Source: Maea johnstoni (Eukaryota > Annelida > Polychaeta > Spionida > Magelonidae). From it: a stretch of DNA of 64,000 bases. Both the position numbers and the translations under genes were made by a program. Positions 44,761-60,300 of the stretch are shown piece by piece. The notes under the pieces were generated by a model. It was given only the letters and a program-made list of their open reading frames with translations. It did not search any database and was not told where the DNA came from. Every line of letters starts with the position of its first letter. Position 1 is the first letter of the stretch. The stretch is from NCBI GenBank assembly GCA_963942565.1, contig OZ012690.1:2532326-2596325 (forward strand). Direction: 5' to 3'.

Positions 44761-46596
44761 ACACGCTACCCACTAGGCCTCTGAATAACCTCTTGGACTT
44801 GGGCTCAGTTGTAATACTAGACTGTCGCTATGTAAATGGTTATGGTTTATGGAAGGGGCTGTTTGCCTAGGACAGGGTTGAATGTGGGAGGTTTCCGGAT
44901 AATGTGAGTTGCATGCGAGTGTCATTATGACTCATACGCCCCTATAGGTGTATACACACTGTCTGGCTTAGGTTATGCGTGTCTATAGAACTCCTTGACA
45001 TGCGTCGTCTGCAATTATGAGAATATTGAAAATAACTTCGGTAATAATCATATATCCACCAACTATTTGAAGAAGAGTTGTGGATTGGGTTCTGACTTAT
45101 GTATCGCCCTCTAAAAGTTTCCAGAAAATTACCTGGTTATATTGTATTCCATGTGTGAAAGGAGGGAGGCTGCTGAAGCCTAGATAAATGTTTGTTTCAT
45201 GTAACGGCCCGAAAATATGAAGTATATATTTTCTTAATTACATTTTTTTGGAATAATGCGTGTGTGTCGTGCATGTCTGATGTTGATTGGGAGTTGGAAG
45301 AGCGGAAAAAGAACTTGAGGGTTGGGAGTCTTAAAGATAAAAGGTTGTTAGGGTAAGGTTACAGGAGACAAACGACTTTTTAGGTCCTATGGATATCTGT
45401 GTACAATTTCACGTTAAAAAATATTGCGACTAACCCATACACCCCCCCCCCCCCCCAACCCCTAAAAATCATTTGGTATTTGCTCTTTCAAAAATGACTT
45501 TGTCGAGTTTTGACTAGCAAATTCCGCTTTACATATGTATTCAAAATATTCCTCATGTTAGATATTGATCAAAATAGTATGGACAGTTTAAGCCACTGCA
45601 GGCATGATCATGTGATATGATGTATACTAAGTATATTATGAGACAAAAGTGAGGTTTTGAAAATTGCGATTATGCAAAATGTCATTATGTCATCACTCTA
45701 TGGGTGGTTCAGTTCTCTCTCCTCAGAAAATGATGACGTGACGCTCAAACCGTAACTGTAGTTTGAATGTGAAGATGTGTCAAACTTTCTAAAAAAACTT
45801 TAACAATTGAGGATTTCTAACAATAATCAGGTCTTCTGTATCATTGTTTTAGGCAGAACACCTTAAATTGTTGACAAAACAGTTGAGTCGAATTGCGTGA
45901 TATTGTTTTTAAAAAACTAATCGTTTATTTCAGTTTGTGTTTCTGCTAGTAACTGTTCTTATGTTATACTGTGTATTTGAATTCAGAGTATCTAATACGC
46001 TTGTTGCCAAATTTCTTTCAAAACTGTATGTATATATATATATATATATATATGCTCTGCTTAATATCCTCGGATAAAATGATAACTTATGCCATCGTCG
46101 AATATACAAAATATAAGAAAGATGTTTGTGGATGTATGTTTTTTTTAGCAAAATATGAAAAACTGCTGAATTTTACAACATTCTTGGTGTTTTTTCTCGC
46201 CCGATTTCAGATCTAAGCTAGTATTGACAAATATGTTATTTGGTGAATATACGTATAATTTAGTTACGGTACCAACATTACCTTCAATCTGTTATTTCCA
46301 CAAATTGTAAGTCGCAACAAAGTTACGGTATTTTTGTCCCAGCAAATAACTACCTAGATTATCACATCTTAAGCTCATCACATAATTTCGCATGATATGA
46401 AATAAATCCTATTGGTGTCAATTTGCTTGATCTAGAGGACAATATTCAACTCAAATTGCCTTAAGACACAATGGAAAGAAATGGGCGTATCATTATAGTT
46501 TTTCTCCTATCACTGTGATGTCATCAAACCTGATCTAATGCACTGTTGGGTGGCTGTGTTATATATTGGATTCATCTCGTTACTCTTTCTGCAAAA
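44761..46596. other. No supported gene; C-run and short (TA)n
   Basis: A 15-base C-run is near 45443 and a short (TA)n at 46027-46052. 45060-45085 carries the word 'TATTTGAAGAAGAGTTG' of the 15606 MITE. Confidence 0.4.
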
Positions 46597-46802
46597 TTAA
46601 CCCTTATGCTGCTGGTGGCTAATTTGACAAATACAAAGGGATGGAAAAAACCTGGAAAGTCGCTGAAACCCTGGCAAATGGATACTCATCTAATAGTACT
46701 CATCAAGAGCTTTCCAATGTATACCAACATGGCAGGGTTTAAAAGGTTTTCAAAATGCTTGTGCCTTTGACAAAAAAGTAGCCTCAGCATCGAAAGGGTT
46801 AA
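46597..46802 (-). mobile_element. MITE family M1, copy C
   Basis: Opposite orientation to copy B: 'TTAACCCTTATGCTGCTGGT' to 'CAGCATCGAAAGGGTTAA'. TTAA flanks both ends. Confidence 0.8.
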
Positions 46803-47214
46803 AGCTTAAACGAGACTTGCCCACTTTTAAATGATGTAGGACAACGTAGTACCTAGGGAAAATTAAAGGAAAATACTTAATTAGTGTTACCGTTTCACAG
46901 GCCCAGAGATAAATTCGTACTCTATCACATCTTCAGCAGTGGCGAGCGATCAGATAAGGTTATATCGTATAGCCACTCATGATGTAAGGGAAACTCGATC
47001 CGGCGCAGTTTACCTTAAGGATGTATCCGGACCGGGTTACGGGTGAACCGTACTACATTCTATGCAAAGTAAGTATCACTGCAAACATAGATTGACATTG
47101 TGCTATTGTCGAATAAGCAAGTGACAGGCCAAACATATTAAACTGTGTACATGTGTCCACTTTAATGACATCAGTGACATTTCATGGTCGAGGCAGTGCC
47201 TTCCCTGATGTGCT
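46803..47214. other. No supported gene
   Basis: Nothing recognised. Confidence 0.4.
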
Positions 47215-47440
47215 TTTAAAGGCATTGCCACTGAATACTCTGTCTACTTAACCTGGGTTCGAATCCCGGCCGGTGCACACGTGGAAGTTGCCAGTCACTT
47301 GGTTGTATGCGGTTGGTCGCCGGGACCTCAATTTCCTCCACCAGTTACAACTTCTTGTCACGATATAGCCGTTATATGGCAGAAAACAGTGACGAAAAAT
47401 CCAGATTCAAAATTTCCTGGTCGTGTAGTTGGCTAAATCG
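47215..47440 (+). mobile_element. tRNA-derived SINE, most complete copy
   Basis: Box A-like region 'AAAGGCATTGCCACTGAATA', box B 'TGGGTTCGAATCCCGG', body 'GTGGAAGTTGCCAGTCACTT', then 'CTCAATTTCCTCCACCAGTT', and a 3' part 'TATGGCAGAAAACAGTGACG' plus 'CAGATTCAAAATTTCCTGG'. The 3' part matches the segments at 26140, 32850 and 33800, so these are one family. Confidence 0.65.
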
Positions 47441-48446
<1,006 letters not shown>

Positions 48447-48568
48447 GTATGCATATATGTATGTGTGAGTGTGTGTGTGTGTGCGTGCGTGCGTGTCTAT
48501 GCAACTCATGCATGTGTGTGTATGTATTATGTATGGATGGGGTGTTTGTGTAAAAATATATATTATAC

Positions 48569-48714
48569 AAATATGGCACTTGGTTGAGTGCAATATCAAT
48601 TTTTATTGCACTCTGAAAAATGATATTGCACGAGGCGCTTGCGCCGAGTGCAATATCATTTTTCAGAGTGCAATAAAAATTGATATTGCACGAAACCAGA
48701 GTGCCATATTTGTT
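48569..48714. repeat. Long hairpin, about 70-bp arms
   Basis: Almost the whole 146 bp is self-complementary: outer 'CAAATATGGCACT' / 'GTGCCATATTTG', middle 'TTTTTATTGCACTCTGAAAA' and its complement, and inner 'GATATTGCACGAGGCGCTTG' meeting 'CGCCGAGTGCAATATC'. It must form a strong stem. Confidence 0.9.
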
Positions 48715-48719
48715 TTAGT

Positions 48720-49212
48720 ATATGCCTACTGCTCATTCAAATGAAATAATTAACTGATTTAAAGAATTATGAAAATGTATATATTATTAATATTTTTCCA
48801 CTTCCGGGTTTTACCACAAACCATTGTGTTATTGTAAATTTCTCAGCCGTAATATGTTCTTGTGTTAATTCAGTAATATCGCAATCAAAATACTATAAAT
48901 ACCCGAAGAAGTCACGTGCATTAGTTTTAGAAATGTATTGATGTATTTATTTAATTTCAAAAAATGTGTTCTACTAATTCCCTTCCTAATCATGATTTTA
49001 CAAAAAGCCCACACTCTTCTGAGTTCTTTGTCTCAATTCACATCTGTTGGTTTACTTTTAAAGAGTTGAAGTTGAGAATTGAGCACATGAACCTGACAGC
49101 TCTGAGTCAGAGTGTTGGAAAGTGATATTGCACCCCAATATCACTTTTGTAATGTGGTCATGTGACCATGATCTGACCAATCAAAGCAGAGAATGAGCAG
49201 TAGGCATATAAT
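48720..49212. mobile_element. Non-autonomous element with 20-bp inverted ends
   Basis: The left end 'TATATGCCTACTGCTCATTC' and the right end 'GAATGAGCAGTAGGCATATA' are exact inverted repeats. Near the right end 'AGTGATATTGCACCCCAATA' reuses words of the hairpin next door, so hairpin and element probably belong together. Confidence 0.65.
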
Positions 49213-50813
<1,601 letters not shown>

Positions 50814-51305
50814 ACAGTGGAACCTGTCAAATTGAACACCTGTGTACATTGAGCAGTTGCGTACATTGAACAATTGTTCATGTCCCGGCAAGCTCCCATT
50901 GAAAATCAATAGGAGGCTACCTGGATACATTGAACACCTGTCTACCTTGAACATTGAACACCAAATTTGTTCCCGCAGGCCACATTTAACCTGTCTACTT
51001 TGAGCATTCTGCACTGATGTGAAACTTTTCACTGAAAATGAGGACAAATGAGATACATAAGATTAACTTTTTTGTTAAGTGATAATTATCAAATGCTGAG
51101 CATGTGAAGTTTTTAACTATATGAAGAAAGTGAGGTAAAGACATAGAAGATTTTGCAATGAAATGATCATGTTTCTCTAATTACCCTTGATTTTGCTTCC
51201 ATTTCACCTGACCTCCAATTACTCAGAACCTGGATACATTGAACACCTGCGTACATTGAACACTTTTTCATTTCCCGTGAGTGTTCAATGTAGACAGGTT
51301 CATTT
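50814..51305. mobile_element. pogo/Tigger-like non-autonomous DNA transposon
   Basis: The left end 'TACAGTGGAACCTGTC' begins like Tigger inverted repeats (TA then CAGTGGAACCT). The subterminal word 'TACATTGAACA' recurs five or more times in both directions ('GTACATTGAACA', 'TGTTCAATGTAGACAGG'). The right end 'TGTTCAATGTAGACAGGTTC' mirrors the left, but its last bases are not conserved. There is no transposase. Confidence 0.7.
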
Positions 51306-53246
51306 ATGCCATTCTATCATGATCGAAGAAACAGAAACATGCTGCTATTTTGATTTAGATTCCATCGACTTCCAACTTATTTCACTATAGTTTCTTCTTT
51401 TTCTCATATTTTTTCAAATTTCCATGACCTTTTTACTAGCGTCGGCGTCCTAGTTAAGAATCATAGAATTATATATTGTGATACTAGTATGTAGCAATTA
51501 TAAAGGTGTGAAGTAAAAAGACACGCCCTTAGAAATAAAAGTATTGCCTTATGGAGCGCACATTGTATCATCAGGTTACACTTTAGAGCATTACTCATCA
51601 TTAAATGTCTCTAAGATTACTCAAGGGGGGTTTATATCGAACCCAACAAGAACACAAATGGCATTGAGATAATTCTCAAGTAATGACCCATCAAGGTAGT
51701 TATTCTATTCGTGATTATTTTCAGGCGTCTGCACGCCCTACATGCGAAAAGGCTACATACTGATTTTACAATCTAACTCTATCTACTCTATATACCTAAG
51801 TCAAAGTTAATTTATCTAAATAATGGAGCACGTCTACTTCTACCATCTGTGATGAATAGAAATACAAGGACGAATAAGGACACGCGCAGTTATTAAAAAA
51901 AATGCAGAGTTATCCGAATGTGAGTCACCAAATCGTTCTACCATTAAATCTTTCCTCAAAAGTAGGGTCGCCTATCCAGTCGAACCTGATCCATGGAGAA
52001 AGTGTGCATTTATGTCGGTATTCATTTGTAATTTCCCTTCATGACTACAAATACTGGTTTAAGTCTGGGGTATACGGTTAAAAAGTAACTCTAGCTGTGG
52101 TATTCTGTTACAATTGCGAAGGTACTGAATACGTGCCCTTAAATGCCTTACACGACAAAAAGATAAATAATCCACTGTCAATCAAAAGTAATAGTGTTTT
52201 TGATGAATAGGAATAAAACTGGTGAAATACACTAAAGCTTCAAAACTAAATAATTTCTTTTGACTGAATGTGGAATTATAGTCAATATAAGGAGAAAAAT
52301 CTTATCTTTGTATATATTGCTCTGTTCAAATTCTATAACGATGTTTGGAGATGTTTTGCTGGAAACGAAGATAAATTGCTTTGTTGAACTTTGATTACAT
52401 AACTTCAAGCAGACAGCAATATCAAAATTGAGAAATAAATCATATGCCCCTTTAAGACATGAATATGTCATATATCGCGCAAATGGCTTAACATTTGATA
52501 CACACTTGGAGTGACCATCTGTTAATGAATTTCACCATAGTTGTATAGTAGAGTAAAAAGGAAAAAGATAACACATGAGTTCTCTTGAAAGCTTTTGATA
52601 TACATTCGAATGATTTTGGGTAATTAAGCAGTTGTTAACGTTCATCCCTTATTGGTGGAAAAGTTTAGCAAATGAAATTTGAACTAAACCCATATTTTAT
52701 TCATATGATGCATTTTACAAGAGTACGTACGGGAAAATTCCTCGTTGAACAATTACATCATTATGCTATTACTCAAATGAATGTTTAAAATGTATTTACC
52801 TAGAGACATTTAGTAAGTCATAATCATAAACATAAGGTACTTGCTGCGATTTAAAGAATATCGTACCGTTAATTCATTTGCTGAATGCATGTAAGGTACG
52901 TGGAATAAATTACATATCTATTGATGTATATGGTCGTCTAAGGTGAGATTTGAAAAATGGGGTTATCTAGCGCGATTAAGATACAGACATTTAAAGTGAC
53001 ATTAAAGATGCTGACGAAAACACCTCTAGAAAGGATATATATATATATATATATGTTATCGTTGTCAGCTGATGCAGGAAATGATTTGATAAAGTGGAAA
53101 GCTACTAGCTGTATCACATTCCTGCGTGTGGATACCAGCTAGTCAGTTTATTTGCCCCTCGAGGAGCGAGTATCCGCATGACCTGGCAACATTGGACATA
53201 ACTCAGCATATCATGGTCTATATAAAGGCATTTAAGGAGGAAATGT
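51306..53246. other. No supported gene
   Basis: About 1.9 kb of AT-rich sequence without recognisable genes; a 20-bp (TA)n lies at 53035-53054. Confidence 0.4.
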
Positions 53247-53249
53247 TAA

Positions 53250-53562
53250 CACTTAAGCTGGTGGTGGCTACAAAATGATGCAGAAAAAAACTCAAAAACA
53301 ATTGAAACCCTAGAACGTGGATACCTATCTCACAGTGCTCCGCGAGAGCCATCTAATGAATACCAACATGACAGGGTTTAGAAGGACAAGGACGCAAAAA
53401 TGTTGATAACCATCTAAAGCCTGTCATGTTGGTATTCATTGGATAGCTCTCGCTGAGTACTTTCTGATGAGTACCCATGTGCCAGGGTTTCAGTAATTTT
53501 TCAGTCTTTTTGCATCATTTCGTAGTGGCCAAATTAGTCACCTGCAGCTTAAGGGGTTTAAT
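53250..53562. mobile_element. MITE family M1, copy D: palindromic dimer
   Basis: Two M1 halves stand head to head: 53252-53382 in the orientation of copy C and 53410-53562 in that of copy B. Each contains the block 'AATACCAACATGACAGG' or its complement. The whole forms a long foldback. Confidence 0.75.
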
Positions 53563-54089
53563 GGTAATCACGAGCGTTATTAATAAAGTTCTATCTACCA
53601 AATGTTTCTGCCTGCTGTTGTTAGAAATGCACTGATCAAGGGCAACATAAATGTCAAACAAACAAACGTAACACCAGCCAATAATAAGTAATGTTCTGAA
53701 AGGCCAACAATGGATATAGTATAGCAATATACCCTATCCGGCTACCCGGGTGGAATGTAATATTAGGGAATGGTCATCTACATCTAATCGGATTGCAGAC
53801 GCTAATAACAACATTCCTGTGAATGTTGCATTGTCAAGTAATGAAACGTATGATGCGATAAACTGACCCAATTCGGCCATTGACCATATGTTAGTTCTTG
53901 AACCCTTTCATTCCACTTGACAATGTGTGTTTGTTAATGTGTACTGGTTTTGATTTTTTTGTACTTTTCCCTCTCTTTTGGGGGAATCTGTTTGAAGCCG
54001 AGTGGTCTATTGAGTCCGACAGAAGTATGGTTGGGGCTATAGATACTTTCTAAAGTCTTTTTCAACTGATATTGGTAGCTGAGGGTGTA
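53563..54089. other. No supported gene
   Basis: Nothing recognised. Confidence 0.4.
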
Positions 54090-54490
54090 CCCTTTCAAAA
54101 GCTGCCGGGTAAAATTCGGACACCCGTGTGCCTTTTGAGAAATTCAAGATGGCGTCCAGAAATTGGCTGCCATTTAAGGTATTAGCCATAACTTTCATTA
54201 TATTTGGGCTAGAAGGGTAATTTTGATATCTAAAAATGTATTTTAGAGGTCAAGGAATACATTCAAACCATCCATGAAGTCTGATAGTGTCTACCTCTTT
54301 AGGTAAATCCAAAATGGCGTCCAAGGTGGCCACACCTCAGAGTATTAGCCATGATTACCATTGTATTTTGCCTAGGATGAGGTTTTTGGGTCATTGAATT
54401 CATTGAAACCAATTATGATTATGACTGGTCAGGTTTACCTCCATGAGAAATCCAAGATGGCGTCCAATATTGCAGCCATTTAAGAATTCA
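54090..54490 (+). repeat. Three imperfect 145-160 bp tandem units with 'AAGATGGCGTCC'
   Basis: The units contain 'TTCAAGATGGCGTCCAGAAA' (54145), 'TCCAAAATGGCGTCCAAGGT' (54307) and 'TCCAAGATGGCGTCCAATAT' (54452), each followed in the first two units by 'TATTAGCCAT' and an 'ATTATATTTGG'-like word. The CAAGATGGCG core matches the YY1 consensus. Confidence 0.7.
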
Positions 54491-55111
54491 ATCTTCTTGA
54501 ATTTCTTAAAACGCTCAATGATGACTGAGGCTCACCCGACAAGTTTTTAAAGATGAATGACGCTCTAAACTACCACAATCAGTTGAAAAATACTTTTTCA
54601 AATCTAGGTTCACTCAAAATAGTGTGGCTAGCCGACGGACTACCTATAATGATTTCCTCCATTGTTTCAAACTGGCTATGTACGACTTATTTGTAGCTAC
54701 TACACGATAAGGATAAACGAAAATTAAAAATTGGCTGTGTTGGGTTTATGTTTACTGAAACCCTTAATGTGCCCACTATGTTGAAACACGCGGGAGGGTA
54801 ATTCGGGTGGATACCATCAAATCATTCGACCCAATAAAAGTAACATATAAAGGTCCCATAGATCAGAAGCTCTGTACGCGCTCAGTGCACAGCCGTAATC
54901 CCTTAATTGACATGTCCCGTGTTCCTTTTATGGTCCACAATACAATACGTCAAACTTCACCCAAGATAACCGCTTAATGTACTGGGTATATACCCTCTTA
55001 ACCCACTGCCTATTGAGTTGAGAATGAATACCCTTAGTATTGAAAGTGAGGTATTCAAAACAAGGACATAGGGATGTGGATGCACTAGTATTGCTCTATT
55101 ATGTATCATTC
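54491..55111. other. No supported gene
   Basis: Nothing recognised. Confidence 0.4.
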
Positions 55112-55840
55112 TATGTATGTATGTATGTATGTATGTATGTATGTATGTATGTATGTATGTATGTATTTATGTATGTGTGTATATGTGTATGTATGTATGT
55201 ATGTATGTATGTATGTATGTATGTATGTATGCAATGTATGCATGTATGTGTGTATGTATGTATGTATGTATGTATGTATGTATGTATGTATGTATGTATG
55301 TATGTACGTACGTATGTATGTATGTATGTATCTATGTATGCATGTGTGTATGATGTATGTATGTATGTATGTATGCATGTATGTATGTATGTATGTATGT
55401 ATGTATGTATGTATATATGTGTGTATATGTGTATGTATGTGTGTATGTATGTATGTATGTATGTATGTATGTATGTATGTATGTATGTATGTATGTATGT
55501 ATTTATTAATGTATGTATGTATTTATGTACGTGTGTATGTATGTATGTATGTATGTATGTATGTATGTATGTATGTATGTATGTATGTATGTATGTACGC
55601 AATGTATGCATGTATGTGTGTATGTATGTATGTATGTATGTATGTATGTATGTATGTATGTATGTATTTATGTATGCATGTGTGTATGTATGTATGTATG
55701 TATGTATGTATGTATGTATGTATGTATGTATGTATATATGTGTGTGTATATGTGTTTGTATGTATGCATGTATGTATGTATGTATGTATGTATGCATGTA
55801 TGTATGCATGTATGTATATATGTATGTATGTATGTATGTA
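55112..55840. repeat. (TATG)n microsatellite, 730 bp
   Basis: TATG units with scattered variants (TGTG, TTTATG, GCATG), including a partly repeated higher-order pattern: 'GCAATGTATGCATGTATGTG' occurs at about 55231 and 55600. It ends at the LTR of the BEL element. Confidence 0.98.
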
Positions 55841-56227
55841 TAACTCTCAAGACGATCTCATGTGTGGCAAGGTTTATTCATGGTATGATGTATGGTGAAA
55901 TGATGATACACTGTAAAGAATAAGGAACAGAAATAAGTCAAAATAACAAAACTTACTTTCTGACCAAAATAGACTATAAACTTGAGAAAATAGGTAACTA
56001 AGGAAAATACAAATTCAAGTAAAATAACCATAATTACCAGATATTTTGGGCTCTATGGGTGAAGGCAACCTTCTCTCTCTGATTCTATGTGGCTTCTGGC
56101 ACACCCGCACGCAAAGCTGTGATGTCACCAATAATGAGCTAAACAAAAGGTGCCAAAAATAAATCTTGTCTAGCAGGTCTGCTACCTGGTCTGGAAACTG
56201 CTAAAAGGTGGCAGCACCGTATACCTT
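55839..56227 (-). repeat. BEL/Pao 3' LTR
   Basis: Identical to 61999-62387. On the minus strand it starts 'AAGGTATACGGTGCTGCCAC', has an AATAAA signal (complement of 55872-55877) and ends '...TTGAGAGTTATA' against the (TATG)n array. Confidence 0.9.
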
Positions 56228-57227
56228 GATTTGGGGTCAGAGCATCCAGATCATTTGGATCATCTGACATTCTTGTCAAGGGTCTGCTATTCAGAATAGC
56301 TTCGACCTCGCACAGAAGAGTCGACAATGACTCATCATCAAGCTTGTGTACCTGCTCTTTTAGCAGACCATGAAGAACTTTCCTCACAGAGCGGATCATC
56401 CTTTCCCACACGCCTCCGAAGTGGGAGGCTGAAGGGGGGTTAAACTCCCAGTCTATCCCCTTCTGACTCAAGGAATCTGCAATCTGTGCAGCATTCCATT
56501 TCTGTATTTCTTCTCTCAGCTCTCTTTGGGCACCGACAAAGTTGGTGCCATTGTCAGATCTAATTTGTCTGACAGACCCACGCCTGGCAACAAAGCGCCT
56601 AATGGCGTTTATGCAGGAGCTGGTGTCTAAGCTAGACGCTACTTCCAGGTGAACCGCTCTGGAAGTCAGGCATGTGAATATCACACCATAGCGTTTTACA
56701 ACCGCTCTGCCTCGCTTGATTTCGATCGGGCCGAAATAGTCGGTACCGGACATCGAAAACGGCGCTCTATCGGGTTTCAACCGATCTTCGGGCAAGTCAG
56801 CCATTTTTTGGCTCATCACCTTACCTACGTAGCGCCTGCACACAGTGCATTTTGATACCAAACCTTTGATGATGGAGTTGGCACCTATGATCCAGTACTT
56901 CTCTCTAGTGAAGGCTAGAATAGCATTTTTGCCCTGGTGCCCCACCCTTCTGTGGGCATCGTCCAGAATCAGCCTAGATATCGGGGAATTTTTCGGCATC
57001 AAAATGGGATGTTTTGCATCATATGAGATGCATGCTCTTTCCAGCCGACCTCCAACTCTGAGAATACCGTCGTCTATGATTGGGTCTAATCGGTAAAGTA
57101 CGCTTGTCTTCTTTACTTTACCATTATCTGTAGCAAGGTTTTGCATCTCTTCGAAGAATCCTTGTTGGGCTTGTCTCACTAAAACCCGCTCTGCTCTCTC
57201 TAGATGTTCTACCGATAGAACACACAT
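56139..57227 (-). pseudogene. BEL/Pao integrase region
   Basis: The frame shows an HHCC zinc-binding block ('DDAHRRVGHQGKNAILAFTR' and 'CTVCRR') and the DDE core ('GTDYFGPIEI', 'IRSDNGTNFVGA', 'PSASHFGGVWERMIRSVR') with '...AILNSRPLTRMSDDPNDL', the standard end of the BEL integrase core. It belongs to the same polyprotein as the upstream frame in intact relatives; here it is a separate frame that reads into the LTR. Described as a fossil part only. Confidence 0.85.
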
Positions 57228-57324
57228 GCCAGGTTTTTGAGATGGCGCTCTGCTTCTGGTCTTAATTCTGCAATTTTCGACAAATCGCAGGACCCACCCT
57301 ACTACCCTGACTAGTTTAGACCAC

Positions 57325-60300
57325 TTAGGTCTTGAGTATCAGGTTTACGATAGGGTTGTCTTTCATTTGAGTGACGTTTGCACTCAGTACTTTCTTGACT
57401 TCCTGATCCTCGTCTGTAAGAATTGGAAGTGTTTTGGGAGAGGGCCATTCATTTTCAGGTTTCCCTAAAAAGTCTGGACCTCTCAACCATGTCTCGTCTG
57501 ATAGAAGTTGCTCAGCGGACATACCCCGAGAAGCGTGATCTGCCGTGCTCACATATCTCCATTGCTCCACACTTGAAGCATCTCGTATGACCGAAACTCG
57601 ATTCGCTACAAAGGTATGATACCGTGCAGTATCATTTGCTATGTATTTGAGTACGGATTCACTGTCTGTCCAAAAGTAACTGGATACGACAGGGTAGTTA
57701 ATGCTGGATACTAGCATCTTGTTTATGCGCAGTGCCACCGTGGCGGCAGTCAATTCCATTCTTGGAATCGTCGTCTTCTTAAGCGGTGCCACTCTGGCCC
57801 TGCTTGCAAGGAAAGCGCATGATATCTTGTCGTCAGCATTCACTAGCCGCAGATATGACACTGTCCCGTAGCCGCTGTCACTGGCGTCAGCAAAGTTGTG
57901 GATCTGGATTGACTTGACCTCCCCAAAATCTTCAGGTTTGTAGCATCGGGGTATCTCGATCTGATCCAGGAGTGGCAACTCCCTTAACCATGCCTCCCAC
58001 TTCTGCAGCTGATCATCCGGAATGACTTCGTCCCAATCGAGCTTTCGTCTGCACATTTCTTGGAGCAATATCTTGGCAGATAATACGAACGGAGCTGCAA
58101 ATCCTAACGGGTCAAAAACGGAGCTAACCGTGGACAGTATCGTTCTTCGTGTGTGATTTCCTAGATCTTCTTTCATCTTGATTCTGAAACCGAAGCAGTC
58201 TGACTCCACTGACCAAATCACACCCAACGCGCGTTCTACTGGCAAATCGTCGGTATCGAGGTCTAAGGCTTCAATGCCTTTGGCACGCTCTTGCTTCGGG
58301 ATCGACTCTAGGACTGGACGTCGGTTGCTTATCCACTTGTGTAGGTGAAAACCACCGCTGCGGCAAAGATCTGTCACTTGCTTTGCCATGTGGATGGCTC
58401 TAGCGTCCGTCGTGACAGATCGGAGAAAGTCGTCAACGTAGAAGTACTTGCTGAGACATTCGGTGATTTCTTCTCCGTACTCTTCATTCTTGCCTATCGC
58501 TGTGGATCGAAGTGCGTAATTTGAACACGCTGGAGAGGAGACCGCTCCGAAAACGTGCACCTTCATTCTGTAGACTATTGGGTCTTTACTGAGATCGCCA
58601 TCTTTCCACCAGTAGTATCGCATGCAATCGCAGTCTTCCTTGGGTACGAGTACTTGATAGAACATGGCCTCGATATCTGAATTCAAAGCCACAGCTTCTT
58701 CTCTGAAAGATATCAAAATCGTCAACAGGTCGCTTGTGAGATTCGGTCCTTGAAGCAGCTGGTTGTTCAGGGACACCCCATGGAAAGTTGACGAACAGTC
58801 GAAGACCACTCTAAATTTACCTGTCTTTGGGTGGTTAACGCCGTGGTGAGGTATATACCATACCTTTCCATCATTTCTCTGCAACTCGCTGGTGGGAACC
58901 TCTTCAGCGTAGCCATTGGTTACCACTTTTTCCATGAACGCTGTATACTCTGCCAGTCTTCCTTCATCTGCGATTAATCTACGTCTTAAGGAGTTGAGAC
59001 GCCTAAGGGCTAGGCCTCTGTTATCCGGAAGCTGGACTGCGTCTTCCTTGAATGGAAGCGGGAGCATGTGGTGACCGCCCACAAAAGTCGCTGACTTCAT
59101 CTTTTCGACAAACTGGACATCTTCTCTTGATAGCCCTCGCTTATCGTCTATGGCTCTTTCTGGAAAATCCATATCTATAGCATCTCTGACGAGCTTCTCC
59201 AGTGATCCGATCTGGTTCGCCACTACTTTAGCGTAGTTCGCTGTGACACCGTAGGTGGCGCTGTCTTGATCTCGCATGATATTCCATGGTATCCAACCGA
59301 TGCGTGTTCGCGTCGCGTGTGGACTTCCTGTAGGTCCGGTTCTTATCTCTAGTGGCGAATACGCATCTGGAACGTTGATACCTATCAGCAATCCTATGCT
59401 TGCGTCTATCTCTGGGATTTCGACATCTTTAAGGTGGTCCCACTTGTTAAGGTCACTCTGCAATGGAATGTGTTTATGACTCACGGGCATGTCTTTCCTG
59501 GTGTAGACCGGCGGCATCTCTATAGCCTCAGATGCTCCGATGCCTAAGATTTCCAAACCTTTTAGAGAGTAGGTATGGGTAGAAACAGGACTTCCCATCG
59601 TCTCAATGGTGATCTCGACACGCTTACCCTCGCAGCCCAGGGATCTCATCAGGTCTTCTGAAATAAATGATGCATTGCTGCCAGTATCTAAGAAGGCATA
59701 GGTAGAAACTTCCTTCAAACCATTTTTCCTCTTGATACGAATCGGTATGATGGCCATGGTACAATCTTGTTCTGTATCTTGACTGCCATCACTCTCGAGA
59801 TTAGCACTTGCACTGACCTTCTGAGCATTCTCATCCTGGGTATCTGTAGGTGGGGTATATTCAGTATGGAGCACCGTAGGATGACGCCTTTTGCACTTGT
59901 CGCATCTTTGCTTTACGTTGCAGTCTGCACGCATGTGGCCTTGTCCAAAACAAATACCTTTGGTCCTGAGAAAAGACAAACGTTTACCAATAACCTGGGC
60001 CTCGAAATCATCACAACCTAGTAATGTATGTCCTGACGAAGAGCAATAGATGCATGGCTTCTCTAGAGCTGATGCACTGAACTGATCAGATCCACCGTCT
60101 TCCTTCTTACGATTAGCGGTAGTACCTGTCTCTTTACTCACTTCCTGTGCAGAACCTCTGTTATCGGGGCGCTTGTCCTCTTTCTTCGTCTTTTCAGTGG
60201 CTGTCGCTGCAAAACTGCCCTTCACTTTCTGTGGTTGACGCTTCTCTTTCCTTTCTGCGTTATACTTCGAAATTGCTTCTCGGCCGAAAACAGGGTCGTT

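Noticed and set aside
54140-54490. CRISPR-like array
   Set aside because: Units are long, imperfect and without spacers of constant size; this is eukaryotic DNA.
55040-55923. Long Cys-Met-Tyr-Val and Thr-Tyr-Ile-His frames on both strands
   Set aside because: They follow from the TATG tetranucleotide array.
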